Assembly (NCBI GenBank): GCA_002099365.1
Contig: MSED01000013.1
Span: forward strand, 2,170,001-2,234,000
Length of the DNA: 64,000 bases
DNA from: Phialophora verrucosa
Taxonomy: Eukaryota; Ascomycota; Eurotiomycetes; Chaetothyriales; Herpotrichiellaceae
Direction: 5' to 3'
The position numbers were made by a program, and so were the translations under genes. Shown here piece after piece: positions 54,948 through 64,000 of the stretch. The notes below the pieces were generated by a model. The model was not told the origin of the DNA. It ran no database searches and was given only the letters and a program-made list of their open reading frames with translations. Position 1 is the stretch's first letter. Each line of letters begins with the position of its first letter.

Positions 54948-55799
54948 ATGGCTCAATCTCAATCTCACCTCGACTCGGTCCGATCAGTGTACGACGAGAG
55001 GAGTGAACAATACGACGAGAGCGAAGTCCACGTCAAACAAGCAGAGGACTACTGCCGGTGGGCGGGCTTGAGGAGCGGAGAAAGCGTCCTCGACCTCGCA
55101 TGCGGGACGGGCCTGGTCGCGCTCGGAGCCAAGCGCCAAGTCACGGCAGCGGGCCACGTCGTCGGCGTCGACATCAGCGAGGGCATGCTGACGGTCGCGA
55201 GACGCAAGGCCGAGACCGCCGGTCTGGACGTGCGGTTCTTCAACCACGACGTCTCAGATCTCAGCGCCATTCGCGACGGGATCCTGCCGCAAGGCGGCGC
55301 CGACGGGTTCGACGTGATAACGTGCGCCTCGGCCCTAGTTCTGCTCCCAGACCCTCTTCGAGCGCTCCAAAACTGGAAGACCCTGCTCCCCCCGGGTGGG
55401 CGGGGTCGCCTCGTCACGGATGTCCAGACAAAGGATGCCAATGTGGTGATGAACATCTTCTCGGACATCGCTTCGCGGCTTCATGTGTCCGTGCCGTGGA
55501 ACTCTGAGCTGTGGCAATCACGGGAAGCTCTGGAGAAGTTGGCGGTCGATGCGGGATTGAGCGTCCAGAGCGTTTTTGAGACCGAAGCGTATGCGGCAGC
55601 GCGATATCATCGGAATGATGCACGACAGGTGTTCGAGCAGGCTATTGGGAAGTCTATGTACAGTAACTTCGGCCGGGCTGACATCTGCGAGGAAGCAAGA
55701 GAGTTGTTTGTCCAGCGATTTGCCGACATGGCTGGCTCGGCAGGGTCAATCGAAGAAGAGACGAGGTATTGGGTCATTGTCGCTACAAACTCTGGATAA
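54948..55799 (+). CDS. Class I SAM-dependent methyltransferase
   Basis: One exon, 283 residues, starting MAQSQSHLDSVRSVYDERSE. The SAM-binding motif I VLDLACGTGLVALGAK (about 47-62) is followed by VVGVDISEGMLTVARRKAE with the acidic residue that contacts the ribose. FDVITCASALVLLPDPLRAL is motif II/post-II and LLPPGGRGRLVTDV is motif III. This is the UbiE/Methyltransf_11 type. The substrate is unknown and no targeting signal is visible. A TATAAA box is 28 bp upstream. Codon use is more GC-rich in the middle than in neighbouring intergenic DNA, as expected for coding. It is unlinked to an obvious pathway, although a second methyltransferase and a questin-oxidase relic lie 5-8 kb away. Confidence 0.88.
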   Translation: MAQSQSHLDSVRSVYDERSEQYDESEVHVKQAEDYCRWAGLRSGESVLDLACGTGLVALGAKRQVTAAGHVVGVDISEGMLTVARRKAETAGLDVRFFNHDVSDLSAIRDGILPQGGADGFDVITCASALVLLPDPLRALQNWKTLLPPGGRGRLVTDVQTKDANVVMNIFSDIASRLHVSVPWNSELWQSREALEKLAVDAGLSVQSVFETEAYAAARYHRNDARQVFEQAIGKSMYSNFGRADICEEARELFVQRFADMAGSAGSIEEETRYWVIVATNSG

Positions 55800-56181
55800 A
55801 CAAACGGACCGGTTCAAAATGCTATGTGGCAATAGATTTATCATTGAGCTCGTGTTGACAGGGACATGAAAATCCGCTAATATCGAAATCGGGAAACATC
55901 ATATCGCGTCCATATGTCTGGTGTCGTTTGTGGAGACAATGAGGCTTTTTGGTCTTGGATCGTATTCAGAAATGTCGCTGCGAATGCCCACCAGTCACAT
56001 TGCTATTTGGGACTGGCCCTGCACCAAGAAAAGGTCAGTCTCGTTCGACACAGAGAGGGATTGATGCCGATCGGTATTGTTAAGTGGTGGTAGGGGAAGC
56101 GGGTCGGGATGGGGTCTTTCAAGAGGCAAGAGGAAAGAGGAGGCCCAAAACACACACCTCAACCGTCACTCTATCCGTTGA
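55800..56181. other. Convergent intergenic region
   Basis: 382 bp between converging stops; nothing visible. Confidence 0.45.
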
Positions 56182-57525
56182 TTATCTGAGCATACCTTGT
56201 TCGGCCACAGGTTTACGCTTGAACAGCTTCCGCAAGCCTTTGGACTTTTCGTCCACGGTAGGTGAGACTTCCCTTGCTGTCCCCGGAACCACTGTCTCCT
56301 GCGGCATCCCCTGCGGCATCCCTTGTGGTATGGTATAGGTGTCGTGAACAGGTACCGGTTGATACTCTGGGTTTTCGTGTGCAGGCCACCTTCCCGGGAT
56401 GCCTTCTATTTCAGTACGGCCCCTTTCTACGATTTCATCGTTGTAAGCATTGGTTCGAGCTGCCTTTTCCGGATTCTTCGACGGAAAGCGGCGGTCAATC
56501 GTCGAGTTCAGAGTGCCCCGAAGTGTCTCACCAACCCCCTGCGCATGAGGCAGTTAGCAACCTGAACACGGCCATGGGTATACCTTCTCAACGTACGTGA
56601 AGTCCCTTGGCTGCTGCTCTTAAGTCGTTGATCGTGGTTTGGTTATGCCGTTGTGGTTGTTCGGTCGTCTTGAGCGATGATCGACTCGGGTAGCTGAAAT
56701 TGGGCCTCGAGGGACTGGCGGGTGGTGTACCACCATTGTGACTTACAAACGGAGGATCGACGGGGCTCACAGGGGCGTAGTCGACGGGGTATCCGTCTCG
56801 GGTCACTTCTCGGGCGAAATCGCCCGATCTTCGCTTTGGGCTCTTCGCAGGTATACGAGGCTGTTCTGCAGCAAGCATGCCTCCACTCGTCATCGGAGGC
56901 CGCCCTTGGTGACTGGTGTTTGTAGCTGTGAGAGCCGGTGGATGATTTGTTGGCTCCGGAGTTGTGGGGCCTGCCGGCATCTCCAATAGATGCGGCGGTT
57001 GGGCTGGACCGGATTGAACGTCTCGCTTGACGTCCTTTTGGACATCTTGATGCTTCTTTCCGCCCTTCGTGGTGGTCGTGGTCGTGGTTGTGGTCTATAA
57101 CTTGTAGTCAGTCTTGAGGTTCCACAGTGTCCCGGAGGCACTTGAGGTAGATGTACCGTAGTGGTCACCACTGTAACGATCTCGCCGGTGTCTTCGTCGA
57201 AGACTTCTCCCGTCGACGGCTTCACAGCAAGGTTCCGATCTTGATCGATGTTTGCTATCTCGCTGTTCTTCTCAGCTGGTATAATGTCGTTGGTGTGTCT
57301 CTCATTCTCTGGTATAATGTCGTTGGTGTGTCTCTTATTCTCTGGTATAATGCCCTGGGGACCGTCTGCACTGTTTGCTTCGCTGCTACCATAGGCAGAA
57401 TCAAGTCCAGCTCCGGGGCCAGGCTCAGGAGTCTTCTCTCGTTTCCCTAGCAAGCGACTCAGCCGATGCTTCTTCTCCTTGTCGCGTGTGGGCGAGGGCG
57501 TCTTGGAGTTTACTGCGCGGGACAT
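56182..57525 (-). CDS. Conserved fungal protein of unknown function with internal repeats
   Basis: Exons 57525-57157, 57094-56597 and 56538-56182 give 407 residues. Introns GTACAT...TATAG (62 bp) and GTACGT...CGCAG (58 bp) join in phase 0. I chose the ATG at 57525 (MSRAVNSKTPSP), although the frame is open to an ATG at 57642. The N-terminus is basic and phosphorylatable-looking (KKHRLSRLLGKREKTPEP). Next comes an 11-residue repeat, IIPENKRHTND then IIPENERHTND, then a partial copy. The first intron sits within a run of threonines. The C-terminal part contains GLHGVGETLRGTLNSTIDRRF, which I recall as a motif shared by uncharacterised ascomycete proteins. No enzyme signature, signal peptide or membrane segment. 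The protein is predicted to be mostly disordered. Confidence 0.75.
57277..57353 (-). repeat. 33-bp in-frame tandem repeat, about 2.3 copies
   Basis: Copies at 57277-57309 and 57310-57342 plus a partial copy to 57353 encode the 11-residue unit IIPENxRHTND of the unknown fungal protein. The two full copies differ at very few bases, suggesting recent duplication. Confidence 0.85.
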
Positions 57526-57817
57526 TGTACGGGCAGCGTATAGCACGAAATTCAGACAGAAGTGTGAGAACAAGCAGCTCAGGACAACGACGTAGCAGGA
57601 GGAGCTGACCGCAGGCATTATTTCAGGGTTCTGCTTCTCCATCAGGCCTTGAGCAGGCCCAGGCGATCGGGGGGAATGATGTCACTCTTGCAAGATGATC
57701 AGCGGGGGAATCGAGAAACGCCACGACGGTGCACAGCCACATATCGGTTGATAGCCGAATGATAGCGACGACGGCCAATCACAATTTCTCGCGACGCGCC
57801 GCTCGCTTGCCCGAGTT
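57526..57817. other. Short intergenic interval
   Basis: 292 bp between the unknown-protein start and the lipase stop (both minus strand). Part could be coding if the upstream ATG at 57642 is used. Confidence 0.4.
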
Positions 57818-59651
57818 CTAGGGGTCCGCTCTGTGCCGAATCGTCGATCCCATGCCTCCCCGTCGACGCAGACTTGTATAGGCAGCATCAAGCTCAAGCT
57901 CGATGTCGCACCGGATCTTGAGCTCACAAATGTATGGCCATGTGCACTTTTCGCCTCTGGCGCTCCAGTACTGCAGCTTCGCTGGGGTAGGAGTATCGAA
58001 TGTTCTGAAGAAATCGAATAGTCCAACCTGTGGAGTAATTGATACCTTGGACCACGATGCCATAGTTGGCACGACCTCATCCATCAACACCCGCTGTAGA
58101 AAAGTCGGCAGCAGATTGAACCGATTCAACACTTCGAGCCAGTGCAGCAATTCCGACAGAGTGAAGCGAACGAACAGGCCAAAGGGTTGGTGACGATCAG
58201 CGTATTTCTGCAGTTGGATGAACGGCGCGATATATGGCCTGGTTTGTGACACTATGAAGTGATTAACGTTGAAGAGTTCTCCTATCCTCGTCAGCGGCGC
58301 TTCCGCGTGCACCGTTGAGTGTCGGTGGTCGTGGTCCTTCTCCGAGAAGTCGGCGGCGAAGTACATAACGATTTCGCCTGCAGGATCCTTGCAGAGGAGC
58401 TGGACCGGCGCATACATCGCCTTCGACGTGGCTATTGATGCTACCACCGCAGACCTCACAAGAACATGAGGGGCCGTCAGGTAGTTGAGGAGCTGTGGCG
58501 TGCCAGTCACCTCGGACATGGCAATAGTGATATTCAGAATTCTCCCCGTCTTGTGGTATGCTTCTTCAAAAGTGATATCTCCAAGGTTGTCTCGGGTGCA
58601 TTCTTTGAGGACATCGATGTCGAATAGGTGGTGTGAAGTACGATACCGCCTGTAACGGCGACTTATCGTTGCAAAGAATGAAGACCTCAGCCACGACGAA
58701 GGGCCACTGGTGGAGTGGCTATTCTGAGAGCGAAGAAAGGCGTCGAGGTTGATATGGTTGGCCTCGAGCACACCTAGAAGATCCTCATCCTTGGTAACAC
58801 AGATATGAGCAGCAATCAACGCGCCGGATGATGTGCCCGTGATGATCCTAGGAAGCAACTCCTGCTTATAGAGTGCTTTCACAACCCCTAAATGGCACAT
58901 GCTGATCATGGCACCTCCCTGGAGTACCAGGCTCGTACGGCCAAGTGTAGTCCGCATATCGACGATGACCTGCCGCCTCTCCTGGGCGGGAACAACAGAG
59001 GCAGCTCCGTTGGTGACGCCGGTTCGCTCTCCGAGGTACCTGATACATTGTTGCACTTCCCGAACGTAGTCATGGATGAGTTTCTTGGTCTGTATAGGAG
59101 ATCTCCGGTAGAGCGCAGGTGACAAAACACGACACATGTTGCGGGAGCTTTGAGCTCGTAATTGACTGCACAACCCCCTTTCGTCCCCTATCCTTCGGCA
59201 TCGCTCGAGATCTTTTTTCATTGTCCGGAGGACTTGCCAGTCATAGCGGGGGTGGCGGTCCATCACAGCCCAATCATCGACCCCTCGAATGGCATCAGAG
59301 TCGGACTGCACGTCGTACCAGGTCTCATAGGTCAGTGGGGGGGTTTCGCCGTTGACGTGCGGCTTGGTCCATGGTTCGATCCAAACAAGTAGAAGTAAAG
59401 ACCGAAGGACGCTCCTAACATACCCAAGGAAGATAAAGAGCAATAACATCACGACAGCCCCTTAGAAGGAATACTCCAGAAGTATAAGAAGAGCCATTGA
59501 AAATCACATATCGTACACTGACAAGCGCCTGCAATGTAGAAGGGGATAGAGAGGAGTTCGGTGACTGACCATTTGCTACCAAGTTCGGGTTTGTGACTCG
59601 CGGGTCGGTGTCGCCGCTTTCACATTTCGGACATTTCTCGAGTGCTGACAT
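57818..59651 (-). CDS. Patatin-like (Tgl3/4/5-type) lipase, catalytic Asp motif not conserved
   Basis: Exons 59651-59570 and 59460-57818 give 574 residues. The second exon alone opens at an ATG at 59449; the first exon is inferred from phase, donor GTCAGT and acceptor CTAAG. A membrane segment (VVMLLLFIFLGYV) follows the splice, and WIEPWTK leads to the DUF3336 region (YDWQVLRTMKKDLERCR). The patatin fold has the oxyanion loop LQGGAMISMCHLGV and nucleophile GTSSGALIA (Ser about 238). SAVVASIATSKAMYAPVQL and RIGELFNVNHFIVSQTRPY match fungal triacylglycerol lipases of lipid droplets. Between them family members have a DGSxxxDLP block with the catalytic Asp; here the aligned stretch reads KDHDHRHSTVHAEAPLTR, with no Asp-Gly. 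The protein may be catalytically altered or inactive. Confidence 0.83.
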
Positions 59652-60949
59652 TAGTTCCTTGGCGAAGTCGCATAAAGCGGCAGCGTTAATGACGTCGACC
59701 GCCTTGAATTATGCAGCTGACAATTTTCATCTCTTCTATTTGTTCCCCTCCAGCCATAATAGTCTGTCCACAAAACTGAGCACTTGCTGTTTCACTGGGT
59801 TTTCAGTCTCTGAACGTAAGCAAGATCCGACGATCGATCCTCCTTCGACTTGCTCCTCCATGGTGGCCTACAAGGCTCTACCCAATTCACTTTCCCACGT
59901 AACTTGAGCCAAGGGAAAAGGACGACTGGTTCCGTGCTTTGCCAGACCGCGCTGCTGCTCGTGAATCGCAGTTGTTCCGTTTGGATAATGCGCAGGTCGG
60001 CGAGCAGACATCAACGGGGCCTGTTGCAAATCCTGAAAATGCATTTTGGGAGAGCCATCGACGACAACCCAGTTCTCCATGGGTTATACACTTACCCTGA
60101 GGTGGAGCATTGCGAGCGTCCCTGATATCGCGTATATTGCAGGAAGAGTCTTTGCTGTTCGCACATGATATCCACACCATCAGTGATTGATCGATGCGAG
60201 CATGTCTTGTCCCTCGCTATTTGAATCTCGTGGCGACAGTGAGTACTCTCACAACCCGCGAGGTGAGGATAGACGCGTCTATATGAAGAACGTGAGTTTG
60301 TCTCGATCACGAGCTTGGAAGTGCTTAGATGCTGAGTCTGACCAACAAGTTTCGCGACGTCGCACGAGTATCATTTTGAGTTCCACCGATCCCATGTATA
60401 GACTGCCCAGGAATGAAGCTTGTTTGACTGGTGACTCCTCAAGCTGGCGGCTTGGAATGTAATGAGGCTGTCTTTATCACTAACCACTTTGAGCTGGTGC
60501 CCTTGTATCTCGTCCCCAGACTGGGCATTCCCCTCTAAGATACGTGGCTCACTGCATACAGAGGCAAGAGGTGGGATGTCCACCTTGAGTGTAGCCGCTG
60601 TTGCCCACATCACTGGTCAGCTGTGGTTCTGCAACAGCCCAGGACTGTGCGAGGACTCTCTGCACGAAGGAAGAAGAGGCGCTTCCCCGCATTGCCTTCA
60701 CCAGTAGAATGAGGCTGCAGCAAGCCGTGGAAATTCCACATGGGTATGACAATTGCCGATATCGGCCACTCGACTACCATGTCTTCATCCAGCTATATAT
60801 GCCCCAGATGAATAGCCCGTCTACTCAGGTACTGTGACTGCTGGCCTCCTCTGAACGCAGTGCGGCTGCAAGTGATCCTAGGCGGATTGTCAGAAACCAT
60901 CTCCTTACCTCTAAATCTCCACAGACACCAACCTGGATCAACAGTGAGA
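59652..60949. other. Intergenic between divergent lipase and methyltransferase genes
   Basis: 1.3 kb between divergent starts. Short frames on both strands lack motifs. Confidence 0.45.
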
Positions 60950-61765
60950 ATGGCTCGAGAGCAAGCAATCTATTCACACGGACACCACAAGTCCGTGGTA
61001 CAGGATCATGCGCGACGAACAGCCCAGGATTCTGCAGCCTTCCTTCTACCACATATTCAACCCAACCACTCCATCCTCGACGTCGGCTGTGGTCCAGGCA
61101 CCATCACAGCCGACCTGGCAGCTCTTGTACCGCACGGCAGCGTCATCGGTGGTGATGCCGTAGAATCTGTCCTGGAGCAGGCAAAGAAGTTCGCCTCCTC
61201 CAGAGGCTTGACAAACATCACCTTTGAGAAGATCGACGGAAACGCTCTGCCGTTCGCCGACAACTCCTTTGACATTGTATTTGCCCACCAAGTCCTCCAA
61301 CATGTCAAAGACCCCGTCGGAATCCTAAGAGAAATGCGAAGAGTCGCGAAGCCTGGAGGGATCGTAGCGGCACGGGACGCAGATTACAAGTCCTTTGCTT
61401 GGTATCCTGAAACGCCCGAGATCGCCAAATGGGCAGAACTTTACCAGAAAGTGGCCAAGACAAACGGTGGTGAGCCCAACGCTGGACGGTACGTTCATGT
61501 CTGGGCGCGGCAAGCTGGCTTTACATTCGACGAGATCACCGCTACGTGGGCCACCTGGAGGTACAACGGGGAAAGGCTGACCCAGTTCGCTCAAAGCTGG
61601 TCGGGCAGGATTCTACAGCCTGGCTTCATGGGGACAGCCGTCAGAGAGGGCTTCACGACAGAGGATGAGATCAAGAGTATTTCGGAGGCTTGGAAGAGCT
61701 GGCCGGCTCATGAAGACGCCTTCTTCGCTATCCCGCATGGCGAGGTCTTGTGCCGCAAGACGTAA
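60950..61765 (+). CDS. Class I SAM-dependent methyltransferase (UbiE/Coq5-like)
   Basis: One exon, 271 residues. I start at ATG 60950 (MAREQAIYSHGHHKSVVQDH); the frame further upstream begins with a non-ATG codon. Motif I is ILDVGCGPGTITADLA, then GSVIGGDAVESVLEQAK with the ribose-binding acidic residue. Motif II is LPFADNSFDIVFAHQVLQHV and motif III is VAKPGGIVAARDADY. The YSHGHHKSV(V)xDHxxRTAxxSAAFLLP start is typical of a fungal subgroup of Methyltransf_11 proteins annotated near UbiE. The substrate is unknown. It lies 470 bp upstream of the questin-oxidase-like fragment on the same strand, so both may descend from one secondary-metabolite locus (inference). Confidence 0.88.
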   Translation: MAREQAIYSHGHHKSVVQDHARRTAQDSAAFLLPHIQPNHSILDVGCGPGTITADLAALVPHGSVIGGDAVESVLEQAKKFASSRGLTNITFEKIDGNALPFADNSFDIVFAHQVLQHVKDPVGILREMRRVAKPGGIVAARDADYKSFAWYPETPEIAKWAELYQKVAKTNGGEPNAGRYVHVWARQAGFTFDEITATWATWRYNGERLTQFAQSWSGRILQPGFMGTAVREGFTTEDEIKSISEAWKSWPAHEDAFFAIPHGEVLCRKT

Positions 61766-62231
61766 GGAGGTGTCACTGTAGAGGCAGAGAGAGATCCAAG
61801 GTAGGAAATGCTGAATCCGTGCCTGCGACTATCGCCATCTGAATGCGGATTTGCTGTTCTGGAGCCACAGTTCCTTATATCAATGCATGGCTATATTCCA
61901 CTTCGCTGGATGAGGCGTGCTCCTCTCGGCACAACCCTTACCATCATTGGCTCACGTCAAAGTGAGAATGAGGAGAACCCTGTCCAGTCCTCGTCTATTC
62001 TACCAATGTCGCCATCCGCTCGAAAGATGGAGGGTACCCAAAGAAGACGTTCGCGACACCTCGACCACCGTCCCAAGAGCAGTCGGTATTGTTCTGGCCC
62101 GTCTCCGAGTTTTCGTTTCGTCAGCCCCGGGTTCTGATATAAAGTCCATCCTGTCCTTGAGCGTGTGCCTCCTACCACTACTGACCGTTGAATTGGCATA
62201 AACCGCACAAACCGAGCAGTGAGTCCAACAG
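61766..62231. other. Region where the 5' half of the questin-oxidase gene is expected but absent
   Basis: I searched all three plus frames for the N-terminal half of a questin-oxidase-like protein and found none. A TGA closes the frame at 62220-62222, only 10 bp before the first clearly homologous codon. Confidence 0.5.
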
Positions 62232-63032
62232 ACCCTCGCCGACGCCGTCAAGTGGGAAGACGGCCAGAAAGTCCGGGACGGCATCCTTGCACGCGCACCG
62301 GATACCATGGTCCGGTACGCGTCCCAGTTCCGCGTTCCAACGCCCTACACCGAGACCCTGCTGGAGGAATACGCCGCCGAAGTCATCGACGCGGCCGTCT
62401 ATTTCACCGCCGCGGCCCAACACCCGCCCCACGTCGTCAAGATGGACTTCTTCTACATGCACGCCGTGACGAGCAGTGTCTTTCTGAGCGTGTTCCTCCG
62501 ACAACACTGGCTTGCACCGGCCGCGAAGGCCCGCATCATCGAGTGGAAGGGCCGCTTGGATCTCGCGCTCTACGCGAGCAGAGGTAGCCCGAAGCTGCTC
62601 GTCGACGAGATCCGCGCGTATCCTGCCGCCAGCAACGGCACGGGGCGGCAGACCGAAGAATTGTTACGCCCCTGGGAAGACATGTTCCGAGAAGCCGCCA
62701 CGTGCATGGACGACGGACATACCGTGAAGTTCATCCGCGCGCTGAAGAACGGCGAGCAAGCTTGTGGACCATTCGAAAACGAAAACGATAACCGAACCTC
62801 GACGGGTGGCCGTGATGGCCATATGAACGGCGCGGAGGGCTCTCAGACACCGAACGGCGTCGCATATGATATTAACACTGATGACGAGAGATGGAAAATC
62901 AAGGCAGGCATGTGGCGCCGCGTCGCTATGATGGTGCTGGACAGCGTGAAGCCCGAGTATGGCGACCGGTGGGCCAGGAACGTCGGCTTCGAGCAGGCGT
63001 GGGAGAAGTATCCTCTCAGGGTTGGGAAGTGA
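62232..63032 (+). pseudogene. Questin-oxidase-like protein (GedK/AflY family), 5'-truncated
   Basis: The recognisable frame starts at 62232 after an acceptor-like CAACAG (TLADAVKWEDGQKVRDGILA) and runs to the stop at 63032, 266 codons. Further family blocks are MVRYASQFRVP, AVYFTAAAQHPPHVVKMDFF, YMHAVTSSVFLSVFL, WKGRLDLALYASRGSP and the terminal WKIKAGMWRRVAMMVLDSVK. Full-length family members are about 450 residues, so roughly the N-terminal 40% is missing. An in-frame TGA at 62220-62222 blocks extension, and no upstream exon is seen. An ATG at 62307 could start a 241-residue protein. The family performs Baeyer-Villiger-type ring opening of anthraquinones in fungal polyketide pathways, but function of this fragment is doubtful. 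Confidence 0.7.
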
Positions 63033-63572
63033 CAGGTGGTGGCATCGCGGCAATACTGTGTACGCGCCGTAGGTGGACGGCCCGTCCAAAGAAGTATAAT
63101 GCACTGCACTCGGCTGCTTATGTTCAAGAATGATTGATTGTATTATGTATAATCGGATGTATGTATGATGCCCTGTTCGTCACTGCGCTCCGGTCCAACC
63201 CCCCAACACAACGACCTGAACCGCATTCTTCTTCATGTACCGCATCTAGTTCCGGCCCGAGCGGCCAAGTACGTTGCTTTTGAAACCTTTGACCTGACCC
63301 TGTCCTGTCCTGTCCCGTAAATACCAATATCGCTTGTTTATTATACAGAAGTGCCCCCCTAGGAAGAGCAATAGTCCCAAGGATCTGGAGGCCAGCGAGG
63401 ACGGAGTTTGCGACAGTAAGAAAAGAGCCTGATCTTGCGCCGAGTCGCCTCCAAAAAGCTGTCCCCTAGGCTGATCCTTCGTTCTTCGCGTCACGATTAA
63501 TGTACAAAACCCCCTTCAGGGGCCGCCCATCGTGTAACACACAGCAGCTCCAACTGCCTGACCTCTCCAGGT
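63033..63572. other. Convergent intergenic region
   Basis: 540 bp between converging genes; nothing identifiable. Confidence 0.4.
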
Positions 63573-64000
63573 CTAGTGTAAGGTATTGACCTGACCTTCC
63601 CAAAATCCCTGCGGCAACTTGGGAATGCTGATCTTCGGGAAGCTGATGCCGCTAGCAGACTCCTTTTTGACGTGATCCCTTTGCGGCGATGGCGTCGAAG
63701 GAGGTGTGTTTGAGTTCTGGCGACTACCAAGGCTGATTCTCTTGTTTTGGATGTTCTCGAACGTGGTGAGGCTTTCGTCGAGACCATTCTGGAGCTGGAG
63801 GCGCGCGGCTTTTTCATCTGGTGATTCATCCTCGAGTTCGTCAGTGCCGGGCGTCGAACGCTCAGAGTGGCCGCCTAGCCCTGTGGCGAGTTGTTCTGAG
63901 GGCATCGGTAGCTCTTTACTAGGTGTACTGTTTTCCTTGTCATATTCTCTCGCACGGTCGAGCTCGGCGCTCATCTTTCCACCATCCACGGGTGTTTGTT
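63573..64000 (-). CDS. 3' end of an unidentified gene, continues beyond the window
   Basis: An open minus-strand frame runs from the window edge to a TAG at 63575-63573. The encoded C-terminus is hydrophilic and low complexity: ELDRAREYDKENSTPSKELP, SERSTPGTDELEDESPDEKA, KRISLGSRQNSNTPPSTPSP and ISFPKISIPKLPQGFWEG. It looks like a disordered, Ser/Thr-Pro-rich tail with possible phosphorylation sites. The last residues may change if GAAG/GTCAGG near 63595 is a splice donor. I do not recognise the protein, and the start lies outside the window. Confidence 0.55.
   Translation of the reverse strand, partial: QTPVDGGKMSAELDRAREYDKENSTPSKELPMPSEQLATGLGGHSERSTPGTDELEDESPDEKAARLQLQNGLDESLTTFENIQNKRISLGSRQNSNTPPSTPSPQRDHVKKESASGISFPKISIPKLPQGFWEGQVNTLH

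Overview
The window is chromosomal DNA of a filamentous ascomycete (Pezizomycotina). Genes carry short spliceosomal introns of about 45-125 bp with GT...AG ends and CTRAY-type branch points. The proteins are typically fungal: ribosomal eL6, Rpn13, Dpb4, Nug1, a peroxisomal multifunctional Fox2, several Zn2Cys6 regulators, a con-6 type conidiation protein and a questin-oxidase-like protein. The genus cannot be named from sequence alone. All exon structures below were read by eye, by joining reading frames at splice sites in compatible phase.

Region 1 (1-11.2 kb) is housekeeping: RPL6 (-), RPN13 (+), a metallo-beta-lactamase-fold hydrolase (+), DPB4 (-) and NUG1 (-). All read cleanly. A TA-rich, gene-less stretch (about 11.40-11.76 kb) lies just beyond NUG1.

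Region 2 (11.9-44.3 kb) looks like an accessory metabolic gene cluster centred on peroxisomal beta-oxidation. In order it holds: a Fungal_trans regulator (-), a POT1-type 3-ketoacyl-CoA thiolase with a PTS2-like N-terminus (-), an AKT2/Lpx1-type alpha/beta hydrolase (+), a C2H2 plus Zn2Cys6 regulator (+), FOX2 (+), a FAT1-type very-long-chain acyl-CoA synthetase (-), a nitronate-monooxygenase-like flavoprotein (+), a GST-like protein (-), a cytochrome P450 (+), a Zn2Cys6 regulator (+), an FAD monooxygenase (+), a second alpha/beta hydrolase (+) and a HAD phosphatase (+). Copies of CCTCGG, the motif known for the fatty-acid regulators FarA/FarB of Aspergillus, sit in most of its promoters, with four in the FAT1/NMO divergent promoter. 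The inferred job is activation, oxidative tailoring and peroxisomal chain-shortening of an unknown acyl or alicyclic acid. Several members are damaged: thiolase (+1 frameshift), FAT1 (in-frame TGA), FAD monooxygenase (-1 frameshift) and the second hydrolase (several lesions). The regulator, NMO and P450 genes each contain one awkward splice. The cluster therefore appears to be decaying, or this assembly has local errors.

Region 3 (44.3-64 kb) has long gene-poor stretches around a homeodomain regulator (48.5-50.7 kb) and a tiny con-6-like gene (51.5-52.0 kb). It then holds two class I methyltransferases, an unknown conserved fungal protein with internal repeats, a patatin/Tgl-type lipase whose catalytic Asp-Gly motif seems to be missing, a questin-oxidase-like gene lacking its 5' half, and the 3' end of an unidentified gene running off the right edge.
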